The notes under the pieces: model-generated
The model's input: the letters and a program-made list of their open reading frames with translations, nothing else
The model's database searches: none
What the model was told of the DNA's origin: nothing
Made by a program: the position numbers and the translations under genes
In this document: piece after piece, positions 38,100 through 49,736 of the stretch
Layout of the letters: the number at the start of each line of letters is the position of its first letter
How positions within the stretch are numbered: position 1 is the first letter of the stretch
Assembly: GCA_024138015.1 (NCBI GenBank)
Contig: JAMXBB010000010.1
Coordinates: forward strand, 77,277,689-77,341,688
Source: Lumnitzera littorea
Taxonomy: Eukaryota; Streptophyta; Magnoliopsida; Myrtales; Combretaceae
Length of the DNA: 64,000 bases
Direction: 5' to 3'

Positions 38100-39240
38100 G
38101 TCTCCTCTACCTTAAATTCAACTCCTTCTGAGCAAAAAAATACTTCAAACTCTTATGATCAATGTACATCTCACACCATTGTCCATATAGATAAAATCTC
38201 CAAATCTTTAAAGCAGACACTATAGCTACTAACTCTAAATCATGGGTTAGATAATTTCTCTTATGTGGACTCAATTATCTTGATGCATATGCAACAACTT
38301 TTCTATCTTGCATCAATATACAACCCATTCCATTCTGGGAAGCATTACTATACACATTATAAGGCTTATTTAGATCAGGTAATGTTACTACAAGTGCTGT
38401 AACCAGTCGTTTTTTTAACTCTTGAAAACTTGATTCACAATCCTCATTCCATTTAAATTTTACATCTTTTTGGGTCAATTGAGTTAATGGCTTGGTTATT
38501 TTGGAAAAATCTTTTATGAATCATCAATAGTATCTAGCCATACTGAGAAAACTCCTCATCTCTGTAATAGTGGTTGGTTGCTTCCAATCAATTATAGCTT
38601 TCACTTTATCAGGGTCTACAAAGATTCCTTCACCAGATATAACATAACCTAAAAAAGAAATTCTATCCTAATAAAAATCGCATTTACTTAACTTCGCATA
38701 TAATTTATTCTCTCTCAACTTCTGTAATGCTAATCGTAAATGCTCTACATGCTCCTCCTTGTTTTTTGAATAAATCAAAATATCATTAATAAACACTACA
38801 ACAAACTTATCTAAATATAGTTGATATATGCAATTCATCAGGTCCATAAATACAACTGGGGCATTTGTTAAACCAAATAGCATCACCAAAAATTCATAAT
38901 AACCATATTGAGTTCTAAATGTAGTCTTATGCACATCTTCCAACTTAATTTGTAATTGATGATATCCTGATTTCAAATCAATTCTAGAAAACACAGTTAC
39001 ACCTTGTAGTTGGTCAAACAAAACATCAATACGAGGTAATGGATACCTATTCTTAATGGTAACCTAATTTATCTCTCATTAGTCTATGCACAATTTCATA
39101 GTACCATCCTTCTTCTTTACAAATAATATTGATACTCCCCATGGTGAAACACTTGGATGAATAAACCTCTTATCCAATAGCTCCTGAAGCTGCTTCTTTA
39201 GTTCTTGAACTTCCATAGGTGACATTCAATATGGACCTTT
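38100..39240 (-). pseudogene. Gypsy reverse transcriptase and RNase H (broken)
   Basis: Minus-strand RT: QELLDKRFIHPSVSPWGV then LFVKKKDGTMKLCID near 39200-39080, and from 39021 to 38668 an open stretch with RIDLKSGYHQLQI, TTFRTQYGYYEFLVMLFGLT and VVVFINDILIYSKN. The FIDD active site is FIND, so one metal-binding Asp is lost. RNase H follows (38478-38275): FKWNEDCESSFQELKKRL then NVYSNASQNGMGCILMQ, where the usual Asp of YSDAS is Asn. In-frame stops occur around 39065 and 38650. The element cannot reverse-transcribe itself. Confidence 0.85.
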
Positions 39241-39837
39241 AGAAATAGGCTCAGTTTCAAGAACTAACTCTACAGTGAAATCCAACTCTCGAGGTGGGGC
39301 TAAACTTGGTAAATCCTCTAGAAATACATCTAGAAATTCATACACTACCCGTATATCCACTATCTTGGGTACCTCTTTCTTTACATCTATAGTAAACACC
39401 CAGCAATATTTCCAATCATTCTCTTTTACCTTTATCTCATATAGTTCATCACGTATCTCCATCATAGATAAATTCAACTTACTTCCACCAGCCTTTCCTT
39501 GAAATACCATTTCTCCATCATTAAGATTGATAATTTTATTTCTACACTCCACAATTGCTTTATTCTTAGACAACCAATTTATCCCCATTATTACATCATA
39601 ACCTTGTGAAGGTAATATTACAAGACTTATAAGATACTCCTTCTCTTGAATTTTTATTCTACCATCAGCTACTACTTCTCGGGTTGTTACTTTCTCCCTA
39701 GTCGGAGTTCTAACTTTATAAGTTGTGTTAATAGTAACTACACTAATCTCTTGTTCATTTACAAATTTTTGATTCGCAAAGGAATGAGATGCACCAATAT
39801 CAAACAGTACAAAAGTAGGTTGTCCATTTATCAGCAC
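39226..39837 (-). pseudogene. Gypsy aspartic protease and start of RT
   Basis: The longest open stretch of the element (203 codons). It begins INGQPTFVLFDIGASHSF, a retropepsin active-site region in which the usual DTGA/DSGA is DIGA, continues with the flap and DVIMGINWLSKNKAIVEC, and ends LPGLAPPRELDF-like LPSLAPPRELDFTVEL, the linker that leads into RT in Ty3/gypsy polyproteins. A stop at the 3' end separates it from the RT part. It is read on the minus strand between the gag knuckles and RT. Confidence 0.8.
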
Positions 39838-40149
39838 ATGTCTTAGAATGTACTAATACTATGATTACTAACTAAACTAACATTCATAGATCTTAAAATG
39901 AAAACACTTTAATTTTATTTACACTTAAAAATATCATCAAAATAGATAGTTTGAGTACGTACCTGTCATAAGTGCTTTATCATTTTCTTCTTCAATGCCC
40001 ATAGTCTCCTTGACATCGTCATGGTAGTACTCCTCTATCTAATCTGAGAAATCCTCATTCTCTTCAACTCCCATATCCTCCAGGGCAAAGACACGAGTAA
40101 GTGTAGTTATGTTGTCAGAACCTTCCATCCGCTTAGCTCCTTGTCTACA

Positions 40150-41289
40150 CTATGGACAATATTTGGAGAAATGCCTCTTTCTACCACATTTGTTACACTT
40201 CACCAATTTCATCCTAGGGCATGCCTTTAGCATTTGATTCAGATCTCTACATATAAAACATTTTCCCTTGAGTTGAGCACAATTTCTCAGAAAATGATCT
40301 ACACCACACTTCCAATACTTGACATTACCATCCTTATCATAAAAACTCAAACCGGGCACTAACTGTGCTGGGTTATTAGCTAAAGTTGTTGGTTTCCTTC
40401 TCTTCTGTCCAAAACTATTACTAGCGGCACCGGGATATGATCTCTTAAATGATGGACCAGGTCAATATCCTTTGTTTATCTTCTAACTCCATATTGCTTG
40501 CATCTTTACACAATTTTCTTCTAGTTACCTTAGCTTATCTATCACTTCATTGTAAGTGGTGAAACCATAATCCAATAGCTTGCAATACATTATGGGGGTC
40601 AAATCTGGTAAGAAACAAATCCTTCTTTAACTCAACTTATCTCGGTATGAGCCAGGTACATATTGTAACAATCTATTAAACTCGGTTTCATACTGAGTTA
40701 CACTAATACCTCCCTTCTTCAATTCAAATAAATCTCGCACCATCTTATTTTAAACACAATGAGGAAAATACTCCTTGAATTCCTTCTTAAACTTTTGCCA
40801 ATCAATATTATTCCCGAGTTGCCTTGCTCTTGAGTCCTACCATACTCTTACAGCTAACTTTAACATAAATGTACCATAAGATAACTTTTGAGATTTAGGG
40901 ACTCTAAAAACCTCAAAACTCCATTCAATTTGGGCTAGCCAATCATCGGCTACATCTAGCCTACCCATCTCCCCTTTAAAATAACAGTTGGCCTTTATAA
41001 ACTCAGGAAGTATATTTACCTCTTAAGGTCACTTTGTTCTCTGTTCAGCCTCTTGGAATCTCCTGTTTCCTGCATTACCACTAGTCATAAGATGTTGAAT
41101 CAACATTCCTTGCTGCCTCATCATCATATACATACTGGCAAGTATTTGTCCGATAGGTATATTCTCTTATGGAGGTAGCGGGGGCAAATCTTGTCTATTT
41201 TGTTCTCTTGGAGGTGATGGTGCTCGTGGTGAAGGGTTTTGATTTTCTTCAGTTCCTCCATGACTACTTCCATTTCCAGCTTCAACCAT
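40150..41289 (-). pseudogene. Gypsy gag (capsid and zinc knuckles, broken)
   Basis: A minus-strand ATG at 41289 opens MVEAGNGSSHGGTEENQN, followed by a proline-rich stretch. The Retrotrans_gag capsid region lies at about 41020-40650 (FIKANCYFKGEMGRLDVADD, WLAQIEWSFEVFRV, FKKEFKEYFP, QYETEFNRLLQYVPG). The C-terminal part (40359-40150) has three knuckle-like repeats: CGVDHFLRNC, CFICRDLNQMLKAC (His lost) and CNKCGRKRHFSKYC (intact CX2CX4HX4C). In-frame stops are present, mostly TAG at places where Trp or Gln would be expected. Gag would form the virus-like particle and bind RNA. Confidence 0.75.
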
Positions 41290-41854
41290 ATTCGCTTAAT
41301 AATTATAACTTATAACCCTGCATTGATATCTATTTATAAGTTATCCCATACCTTTGCTTTAGATACTTTTCAAAATTTAATAAATTCTTGCAATATGTGC
41401 TTATATGAAATAGTAATAACAGTGTCATTGTAATCAAAGTATGTAATAGATCTACCTTTTACTATTTACATAGTTCAACCTTTACATCATTGCACCTGGT
41501 TACAACTTCAAAAACAAAAAAGTAGAACTCGATAACTTTTGAATACATACATAATATTTACAACTCAATTACATCATCGTTTACATAACCTATTACAAAC
41601 TCGATCTTTACAACTATACAATACAAAAGATTACAGTTGGTTACATCAGACTTGATTACAATAGACGCTTTTACAACATATGTCTAGCTTGATGATTATA
41701 ACGTCAATTTTCAAAAGTCACATAACTAAAGTCATAATACATCAAAAGTCAAAATACATTAAAAGGTCTTAAAATATATCAATTTTCATCAAAATTGCTA
41801 CTGGATCCTATCTAAAGGTCTAGCTAACCAGAACAAGTCAATCACCTAACTAAG

Positions 41855-42700
41855 CTAATCCTCCTTTAAATCAGTGGTAGCTACCCCATCAAAGGGATCA
41901 TGACCTATATGACCTCCTACCAAGTGATCTTTATGTTCACTATTAGGCTTGGAATCTATAAATATTATCTCTGGAGTCTTGGGAATCATAATCACCTCCT
42001 GCATCTCATTGTCATCTGACTCAATCACATCACTAGCTCCTACTCCAGCTATCCCGATGTTTGTTATCACCTACATAACCAAAGCATGAATGTCTATACT
42101 AAGTTCATCCTCATTCTCTTACTCCTCCTCGGGGTCTTCTTCTGGATCTTCTTCAACATAAACTTCATCCACTTGAGGTTCAACTAAAGGTAGGTTTTCT
42201 AATGGTAGTTCTTGTATCTCAGGCTCAGGTTCATGTTCAAGGTTAGGGTCTATTGGTATCTCTATACCTTCCCTAGTGGGTTCTGGAAATTGAGGAAACC
42301 AATCAATAATCCTTAGGGGGTACTGTCTAGCGATATATGGGATATCAGCAGAGATATGAGCAATACTAACTAGGTTTGGTCTCCCATCCTTTAACCTAGC
42401 AGGAAAATATTGTAAGGGCATCATTAAAGTTACAATTCCCTCTCTCTCTAACTATCTCTACTCAAAAGTTGCTATAGCAGTATATCTATTATACTGAGGC
42501 CCTAAACTCATCTTCATCCATGCCTACTCATCTTTCCAACTATAGCACATCTTATCATAAAATTTATCAACAATCTCGTCAATCATCTTAAATATGTTCT
42601 AATTAACTAGTTCCATCAATAACCGCTGTAATTTAACCCTATAGTCAATATGGGACACCTCTCCATTCCAACCAAACCATATCCAACTAAGTATTAGTTC
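41855..42700 (-). pseudogene. Extra ORF in the gypsy leader, upstream of gag (function unknown)
   Basis: Between the PBS and the gag start, on the coding strand, one reading frame stays coherent for about 280 codons apart from a few stops. It includes open stretches 42424-42119 and 42070-41855. The N-part is rich in aromatic and basic residues (IDEIVDKFYDKMCYSWKDE, LGPQYNRYTAIATFE, then LQYFPARLKDGRPNLVSIAH). The C-part is acidic and proline-rich (EPEPEIQELPLENLP, then VEEDPEEDPEEE), followed by a short tail with IESDDNEMQEV. I recognise no domain. Some plant gypsy lineages (Tat/Ogre) carry an additional ORF before gag; whether this is the same thing is not known. Confidence 0.5.
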
Positions 42701-42888
42701 TCCCCTTCGACCCTATAATTATAGTTAGAATCAATTAACATTTACTACACTGAACATCATGCTTACTTTTACTTTAGTATGCTTAATACAATCTTTTATC
42801 ACTTACTTAATACCACCTACTCTCAATATTCCTATGATATCTAATTCTTTTAAATTTTGATGCTTCAAAGCGAGTTCACTAGAACTAC

Positions 42889-42900
42889 GCTTTGATATCA
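42889..42900 (-). other. Primer binding site of the gypsy element
   Basis: On the minus strand TGATATCAAAGC lies 9 bases inside the end of the right LTR. It resembles TGGTATCAGAGC, the sequence complementary to the 3' end of plant initiator tRNA-Met, with two differences. This fixes the right LTR as the 5' LTR. Confidence 0.6.
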
Positions 42901-42909
42901 ACTGAGAAC

Positions 42910-45395
42910 TGTTACGCCCCAAAGTCACGAAGTCGCAACAGTCCCACCGTGTAAACCATTCTATGATAGTAACTAGCCTCACAATATCTACCATAGACAT
43001 GATCTACACAAGCGTTGATGACTCCTTGCTTTAAAGTAAACAATCCAATTAAAAATTTAACTAAAGTTATAGCAAGTATTAAGAACTTTAAGTCAATATA
43101 TATAATTATGTATACATTCCATAGAATTCCTTGGAAGTTCTATATCAAACATAATAATCAATTGGTTTACATATCAAATCTCAATCTTTCAATCTTAAAC
43201 ATATTAGTGAGACTATAGATATAACTTAACTATTAGGCAAATTGATCCTCACACCCCTAGTCTTCAAAAGAGAACTAACTTCTGGATAGTTGTAGGGCAG
43301 CATATTAGTTAGAATACTTAAAAATCACGACTTTAAAAAGATTTATACGGGTATGAACAACTACAGCCCAATAAGTTGAATTGGAGACTTATGAATGTAT
43401 AAAAGCATAAACAAGATTATCAAGCAATTATTTTCATGCAATGCAATAAGTAGGTGTCATTACACAACTTAGTCCAGTCTATTGCGAAGTCAAAGTAATT
43501 TTACCCACTCTAACCCGAGTTAAGGAGTTTTCATGTTATATAACAGCTCACAACTAAACCCAAGTTTATGCAATAGAGACACTACTCCTCCTAAGACTAT
43601 CCTTTGAACTAATGCTCTCATCCTCACTGCAACCTCCTCTCATGTCACTTAGTTTGGCTAAGGATGAGGAAAAGACTAAATTGCTATCTAGTACTATCTT
43701 TTTCAAAGGTATCAGTGTTTGGTTGGAGGATTCTAATGATCTCCTAAAGGGTTGCAATGCATAACAATTTAGGGTATTAAGATTAGGTTTAATTTTGGGT
43801 ATTCAGACAATTTCACATTAATCCAATCATAATAAACAATCAATCATAACACAAATTCCAATACGAAGTCAGATACACAAGCACATGCATAAAACTACTT
43901 ACAATTATAGTCATACACAATTCTAAGTCTCCGAGTACTTTAAAATAGTATTCCAAATACAGTGAAGTAATAAGCCCAACTTACTTGGAATTCTCAGTTA
44001 CTCAATCACTCAATTTCAAGTTGGTTCACCTTCATGTATCTTATAACACAAATACATCTTTTTAGTACTTATATTTTGATGATATATATATATATATATA
44101 TATATTAAGTTATGATTTAACTCACTTCTCCATATATCCTATATTTCTTAAAAATTTAACTCTAAAATTTCAATGAACTAATTACATAGCATGAAAATAT
44201 AGTGTATGGACATCTTATCTTCAAAAATTAAGATAGAAATTACATTGTTTGACCTTTTAAAATTCAATCGAAAATTAGTGCGGGTGTGTAATTTCTTAAG
44301 GAACATATATTTGCACTTAAAATTTTAAAAAGATGGTTTTACTTTTGAAATCTATACATAAAAATATTCTAGAAAACACTTTCTTAGAATTTTCCAACTT
44401 AATTTGATAATTTTAATAATTTATCAAAATTTAGTACAGTTTTAGCTACTCACCGTCGTGTCAATTTCTAGCCACCTAGCAATGGTAAGAGATTGTTGGC
44501 AACCCCAATTAGTGGGTTTCCTATTAGCTTGTGGTGGTGGTCCACTCCAAGATTGCTTAGAACCCATTGAACTTCAATTTACTCAAATTTCCTCCTATTT
44601 TTGTTGAATTTTTTCTAAAACCTATTTAAGCTTGTTCTAAGGATCCTATATTTTTCCTAGATGCTAGTATGGCTAAACTAGTCTTTAAAAGTGCTAATTT
44701 GATTTTATACAATATGGGTTGTTTAGCGAAAATTTTAGTGCCACATGTCTTATTTCTTTATATTTTAATTAGCTTAGGTGGCCTTACTTGATCACTAACA
44801 CATCTTAGACTTACCACTTCAATGTCCACCTCATTCAATTGTTATTCTACTACCATCACATTTTTGCTTAATTTTTTATTAGTTTCCTTCAATTATTTAG
44901 TATATTTTAGTATAATTTTAGGTATTTTAAGTGATTTCGAATATTTTTTCTACATGTAAATTCACATCTACTACAAATAAATACTGCTAAATATTATTTA
45001 AGGTCTTTTATAATTTTTTTAGTGCATATATTTTGTCTTAAATGACTTGTTAATTATCAGATCTTGTTTTACTTATTTCCAATAAATAACGAATAATTTT
45101 ATATATAACCCAATAATATAATGTTTAATTATTTTAGTTTCCTAAATCTAAACTCACGGGATCACTTTTACCAATATGTCTAGCTACATTGTAAAAAATT
45201 CGAACTCGATTGAATAATTTTCGTGATCACCCTAAATTTTATGAATCGTTTTTGAATCAACCAATTTTGAGTTAGTAGGCTATTTTGTAAGATCTCACAT
45301 TATTTGATAAAGTATTAAGAATATGACCTATGCATGTGAACTCGTCATTTGCTCCCTTCTTCTTTCCTTTGTCATGCTTGACTTTCTCTTATAGA
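42910..45395 (-). mobile_element. 5' (right) LTR of the gypsy element
   Basis: Starts TGTTACGCCCC on the plus strand. 42915-44110 is a close copy of 33400-34600, including CTATGATAGTAACT, ATTAAGAACTTTAAGTCAATATA and the TA run at 44082-44104. The middle (44150-44900) has diverged or been replaced, while the last part (about 44930-45200) again follows 36030-36300. Its far end is followed by ATTTGCACCTTCCTTTAAG (45395-45413), almost the PPT-side sequence at 36359-36376, which is not expected outside a 5' LTR. Confidence 0.65.
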
Positions 45396-45419
45396 TTTGC
45401 ACCTTCCTTTAAGTCTTCA

Positions 45420-46280
45420 ATAGGTCATGTTTTTGGGATCTAATATGTATGAAATACTAAGCACAGACAACAGAAAGAGCATTTTTTTCCTTCCAACTGT
45501 TGAAGTTTAATCCATCAAATTAGTCCAACTTAACAAACTCTCCATTCATTACTCTTAATTTGTTTCACTTTCCATAATAATCAATTATCTAAGATTGTTA
45601 AGAGAAGGATGTGTGTTGGGTTAACAATTAAGATAAGCTTGCAGATACAATTATAATGTTTTCCTTAGAAAATTTATACCTCTTACACTTAGCTTTGCTA
45701 TGAGAGTTGATATGCAAAATCTTCTAAAGATACAATTAAGTGTTGTTCTATGAATAGTAAAAATTGAAACATTAAACCACACTTGAATATAGAAAAGAGG
45801 TGTTTATTTGGTATATTTTGAAGGAAGAAGATTTGTAGAGAATGGATGGAAATTCATGCTTTAAGTAAATGCCAAAACATAGAGTTGCAATTACATCTTA
45901 TGTCATCCAATTTGAAAGGAAACAATCCTTCATCAAGAGTTATAGTAATTCAATATTGAATATTGTTCATTAAATTAATTTTTAATCAATTATAGATTCA
46001 TTTTAACCCTCAATCAAAAGTTGCAATTGTTTCAAGAATCACTAACTTCAATTCTACTAACACTTGTTTTGCTCCCATAATATTTGCCCATGAACCTTTC
46101 ATAGCCAATTTACATTCACTTGTTTTGCTCTTATGATCTTGACCATAAACTTTACTAAATACTACGAATCTACTTTTTATGCTCATGTTTAGCACATGTA
46201 ATAACTTAGTTAATCCCTGAGCGCTCTAAATATAGAGTTTACACACTTTAAAATATGTAATTGGCAATCAATTTTTACAT
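45420..46280. mobile_element. Fragment of the copia LTR seen at 22.2-22.9 kb, ending at N
   Basis: About 45615-46280 runs parallel to 22190-22910 with the same landmarks in the same order, including a final AATTGG-AATCTATTT-like match just before the N at 46281. At 22.9 kb the sequence continues GGTCTAAATATAAATAC, but here it changes abruptly after the N. No coding sequence is present. Confidence 0.55.
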
Positions 46281-46281
46281 N
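46281..46281. other. Ambiguous base (N), probable contig join
   Basis: A single N at the point where homology to the copia LTR fragment stops and a GGAAATGGA-type repeat begins. Together with N 28812 it suggests single-N joins in the assembly, so continuity across it should not be assumed. Confidence 0.6.
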
Positions 46282-46637
46282 GGAAAAAAAAATAATGAAA
46301 TGGAATAAAAAACAGTATGATAAAAAAATAAAATGAAGTTGAATAAGATAATATAAAAAACGTTACGTTTTGTATGGGCGAAAATGGTGGAAAGCTATTA
46401 AAATGGAATAAAATTAGTGGAAATATTATGTTTGATAGTAGAAATAGGTAGAAACGAAGAGAAATTAATAGAAATATTTCCACTTTTAAAGACACTTATT
46501 TTTTCTTTGCTTTTGAAGAGAAAATAATGAAAATTGATGGAAATCAATTAAAATTACAAAAGTACTGCTAAATAAATATATAAAGTTGGAGGTATTTTAC
46601 TCAACAACTAAGGAAAAGGAAATTGAAAATGCAAAAA

Positions 46638-46677
<40 letters not shown>

Positions 46678-46809
46678 GAGATTTTGGGAAAAATATTCCT
46701 AAATATACGGTAGATGAATTTAGGTTTACAAAACTTAAATTTAACTTAAATGGGTTAAACTTTAAAAGCCGATTATATCAGCAGCAAAATCAAAATGACC
46801 TTTACTTTT
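46282..46809. repeat. GGAAATGGA/AGAGAAA-type short repeat and TA run
   Basis: The stretch is purine-rich, with GGTGGAAAG, TGGAATAAAATTAGTGG and GAAACGAAGAGAAATTAAT, resembling the DNA on both sides of the copia element at 52461-57268 and the block at 22.0-22.15 kb. An A run followed by (TA)n lies at 46636-46671. It is non-coding. Confidence 0.35.
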
Positions 46810-47720
46810 AAAAAGCTAGTATTAGTGCGAATCATGACTAAGAATAGACAAGACTAATTACTAGATAAGTCCAAGCTTGCAGAAAGGTTGAAAAGGGTTA
46901 ATGGGGAAAGGTATGAAAAAAAGGTGAAATTAAAGGATGAAAACAGTAAGTAAAACCCATGAACAATTTTAGAGGATATAACGCATTAATGGAATTTCCA
47001 AGCACTCACGGCATAATTTGATGTGACGCATAAATTGGTTCAATAAGGTTACTCATCACCTAACTTTGCTTAAGGGAAAGAATAAGAGTGATGTCGAAAG
47101 CAAACAATAGTGTTTATGTAGGGAAAAAGGTATTCAAAAGTGTATTGTAGATTATTTGATTTTTCTTACTACTACAAGTATAAAGGTATTTATATCTACA
47201 AACTAGGGTAACTTGCCCAAAAGGGAAAAGATAGAAAGGACATTTTCTAAGGAGGCAATGTACATGTTATAAAGGGACAAAAATTAATATACAAGGAAAA
47301 TAATCATTGATGTTACAGATTCTATATGTGATATTGTATATATAGTGATGCGGCATTGGCAAAGTCGTTAAGAGATGTGGATAAAAAAGTACGGACGGAT
47401 GGGCTTATCCGAGTAATGATGGCTTAATCAATCCGGATTCTCTCTTTCGACTTCTCGACAAGGATGATGTCGAATAGTTAGATAGCTCGGCATTGGAGAG
47501 TACTCATCAACTTGATAAACAACAAAATAATGAGCTGTTATACGGTATGGCATTAAAGATGACTCGATAAGGAAATACTCGGCCTTGGCAGGAGTTGGTT
47601 AGAACATAAGGATTCGACGTACCAGCCCCTCTAGTCCTCAGGCTCGGCTGTAAGTTAAGGTTCCCGTAGCTTGATTCCCATCGGATACAATTTAAGTCAT
47701 GTGTCTGATAAAAATTATTA
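46810..47720. mobile_element. LTR-like non-coding block
   Basis: It starts with AATCATGACTAAGAATAGACAAG, which parallels GGATCGTGGCTAAGAACTGACAAG at 32293-32316 of the third-family LTR, and the following layout (an AG-rich patch, then ATTTATA, then TCGGC words) is also similar. Identity is low and no ends can be fixed. A GC-richer part (47390-47690) has no ORF of note. Confidence 0.35.
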
Positions 47721-47989
47721 AATGGAAATAAGTCTTGGATTTACCTGACCATCCTATACAAGCTTAGATCTATGGAATGGCTATCTAGCAAGAAGTAAGC
47801 CATCCAACGGTCCTTAATCTGTGCTTATTTGTGCCAAAAAAAGAAATGAAAAAGTAAGCCACTATAGTTACAATTAATCAACAAACCATGAAAAGTAGTA
47901 AAACATGTAAGGGCATGTAAAAAGTAAACACAATCATAATAAACAAAACACTAGCTAATTATTATAGTGTATATCAATGGATCTACATG

Positions 47990-49400
47990 ACCATTGTTGT
48001 GAATTGCATGGGGGACATCTCTACCTGTTATGGCCTTTACCGCATAAACCGCATGAATAAGCAAGAGGCCTTTCCTAGATGTCCATCTCATTTTGAAATC
48101 TCTTCTCTTATGGCCTCCCATGCTTTCTAACCCTGTCAGTAGTTATAATCGGGTGCTATACAGGAACGTTAAGTGGGAGCCACTTAGACTTATTAGCACA
48201 AGGCATGAAGGAACGTACGTAAACTCGCAACTAATGTTGCTACATATACCGGTGACCTACATGTGTAGCATAATCCATTTGCATCTTCCCATTACCGCCA
48301 TTTAAAGGTGTAATCGGTTTGAATCAAACCAAATAGTATTAGGCTTAAGCTTGAGATCAACTTGAAAACTCAAAGCTTAAGCTCGGCTCGAGTTCAATTA
48401 AGTTTTAAATATAAGAATGAGCTCAATTTAATTAACTCGATTAAACTTGAACTTTTATAAATTTTCCTTAACTAATATTAGATTTACTTATATTTAAATA
48501 TATTAAAAATTATACCAAACTCGATTAGGCTTGTAAGTCTAATAATTTTAGTATTTTAAAGCTCGAGCTTAGCTCGATTTATTACTCGAGTAACTCGAGC
48601 TTGAGCTTAACTCGACTATCACCAAATCGAATTTAAATAAAACTCGAGTCGAACTCAAATAGTTTGTGAACTGGCTTGATTCATTTATACTTCTACCGCC
48701 ATTGTATGAGAACAATGGATCTTATAGGTTTATCACTTGTTATAAGTATATCGACGTGTCTTTAATGCAACTATGTGGCTGTTTTCACCCTTTTAGCCAT
48801 GCATGGTACAACGAGGAGCAGTTATGACTTTGAACACCTATTCTTTGTAGTCGAAGATAACAATATAGTGGCTACTGGCTATTTTACACCGCTTATCAAA
48901 CTTTCTCTATGCAAGTTTACCTTGACCTATTTCTTTAGAAATATCAATCCTTCTCTTATTGAAATAATCATTACAATTGTAAAATGTCTTCTTCACTAGT
49001 GCTGCAACAATAAGTTCCTAGCATCTCTTAGGTTGTTGTTGTAACTCTTAGCAATATTAGTAGTACCAATACCAAAATAGGCCCCATCATTGTATGCCAA
49101 TGTCCATACCGTTGGGTGTAAGCCATTAAAGTAAGGCCTAGTCTGTGGGCTCATTACGTGAGCTTCATCATAATATCTAAGAAACTTATAGGGCTACACT
49201 TAGAATGCAGCTTTTTAATTAAGTCCCTACACTCTTTGTTTTTTACTCAAGCATTGAAATTGCTTGCCACGTAAAAAATGCACTAGCGCCATGGCTAACC
49301 ATTTAGCTACACTACATTCTTGCCTTCTACAGTGGACTTTATGCTAACATGGTAGTTCGATATCAAGCATATTTCTATACGATCCTTTATGGCATACGTC
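47990..49400 (-). pseudogene. Mutator-like element (MULE) transposase, degenerate
   Basis: Minus-strand pieces in MURA-type order: CSVAKWLAMGA-like ECSVAKWLAM region near 49310; YFGIGTTNIAKSYNNN and LRDARNLLL near 49080-49010, the block that precedes the C-terminal region; KKTFYNCNDYFNKRRIDI near 48990; a SWIM-finger end (HCSHTMAV) near 48720-48695; after the MITE, WLPLNVPV and RVRKHGRP near 48190-48110; and a CX2CX4HX4C-like knuckle CGLCGKGHNR near 48055-48020. Stops and frameshifts are frequent. The element would have been a cut-and-paste transposase; it is dead. Terminal inverted repeats were not found. The frame is interrupted by the MITE at 48303-48693. Confidence 0.7.
48303..48693. mobile_element. 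391-bp MITE inserted in the MULE, AGCTCGA-type
   Basis: Flanked by perfect 10-bp duplications TACCGCCATT (48293-48302 and 48694-48703). The ends are weakly inverted: AAGGTGTAAT...GAATCAAACC on the left and GGCTTGATTC...TTATACTT on the right. The interior is full of AGCTCGAG, AAGCTTAAGCTCGG and ACTCGAGC words. Removing it with one duplication rejoins the SWIM region of the MULE transposase. A 10-bp duplication fits a Mutator-type non-autonomous element. Similar words occur in 28590-29310. Confidence 0.75.
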
Positions 49401-49736
49401 ACCACGCACTTCAAAAACTACCCCCATTATGCTTGAAACATCATTGATTTCTAGTGAGATGTTAGCTATCAAAAGAAGATGATAGCTTAACGTATGAAAT
49501 GTAGTTATCATCAGAGGCTTAAGTAGCTAGTAAGGTATGTTCATGCACTATTCCTAACCACTACTTATATTGCTATTAATCCTTGTACCTAATAGTTGCT
49601 TATTCACTCCTTTTATTTATTTCTTTATGTGATTGCAAAGTGTAATTGTTTGATTAGTGCCCTTATCTCCTTCGTTAAAAAGGAGGTAGACATCTTATGT
49701 GATGGAAATACATACTTAACAAATGTGGAAAGTGGA
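49401..49736. other. Spacer, possibly N-terminal MULE remains
   Basis: It lies where the N-terminal half of the transposase would be expected on the minus strand, but I could read no convincing motif. Confidence 0.3.

Noticed and set aside
42119..42424. Acidic ORF as an independent host gene
   Set aside because: It lies on the coding strand between the PBS and gag of the gypsy element and continues, with stops, on both sides, so it belongs to the element's leader.
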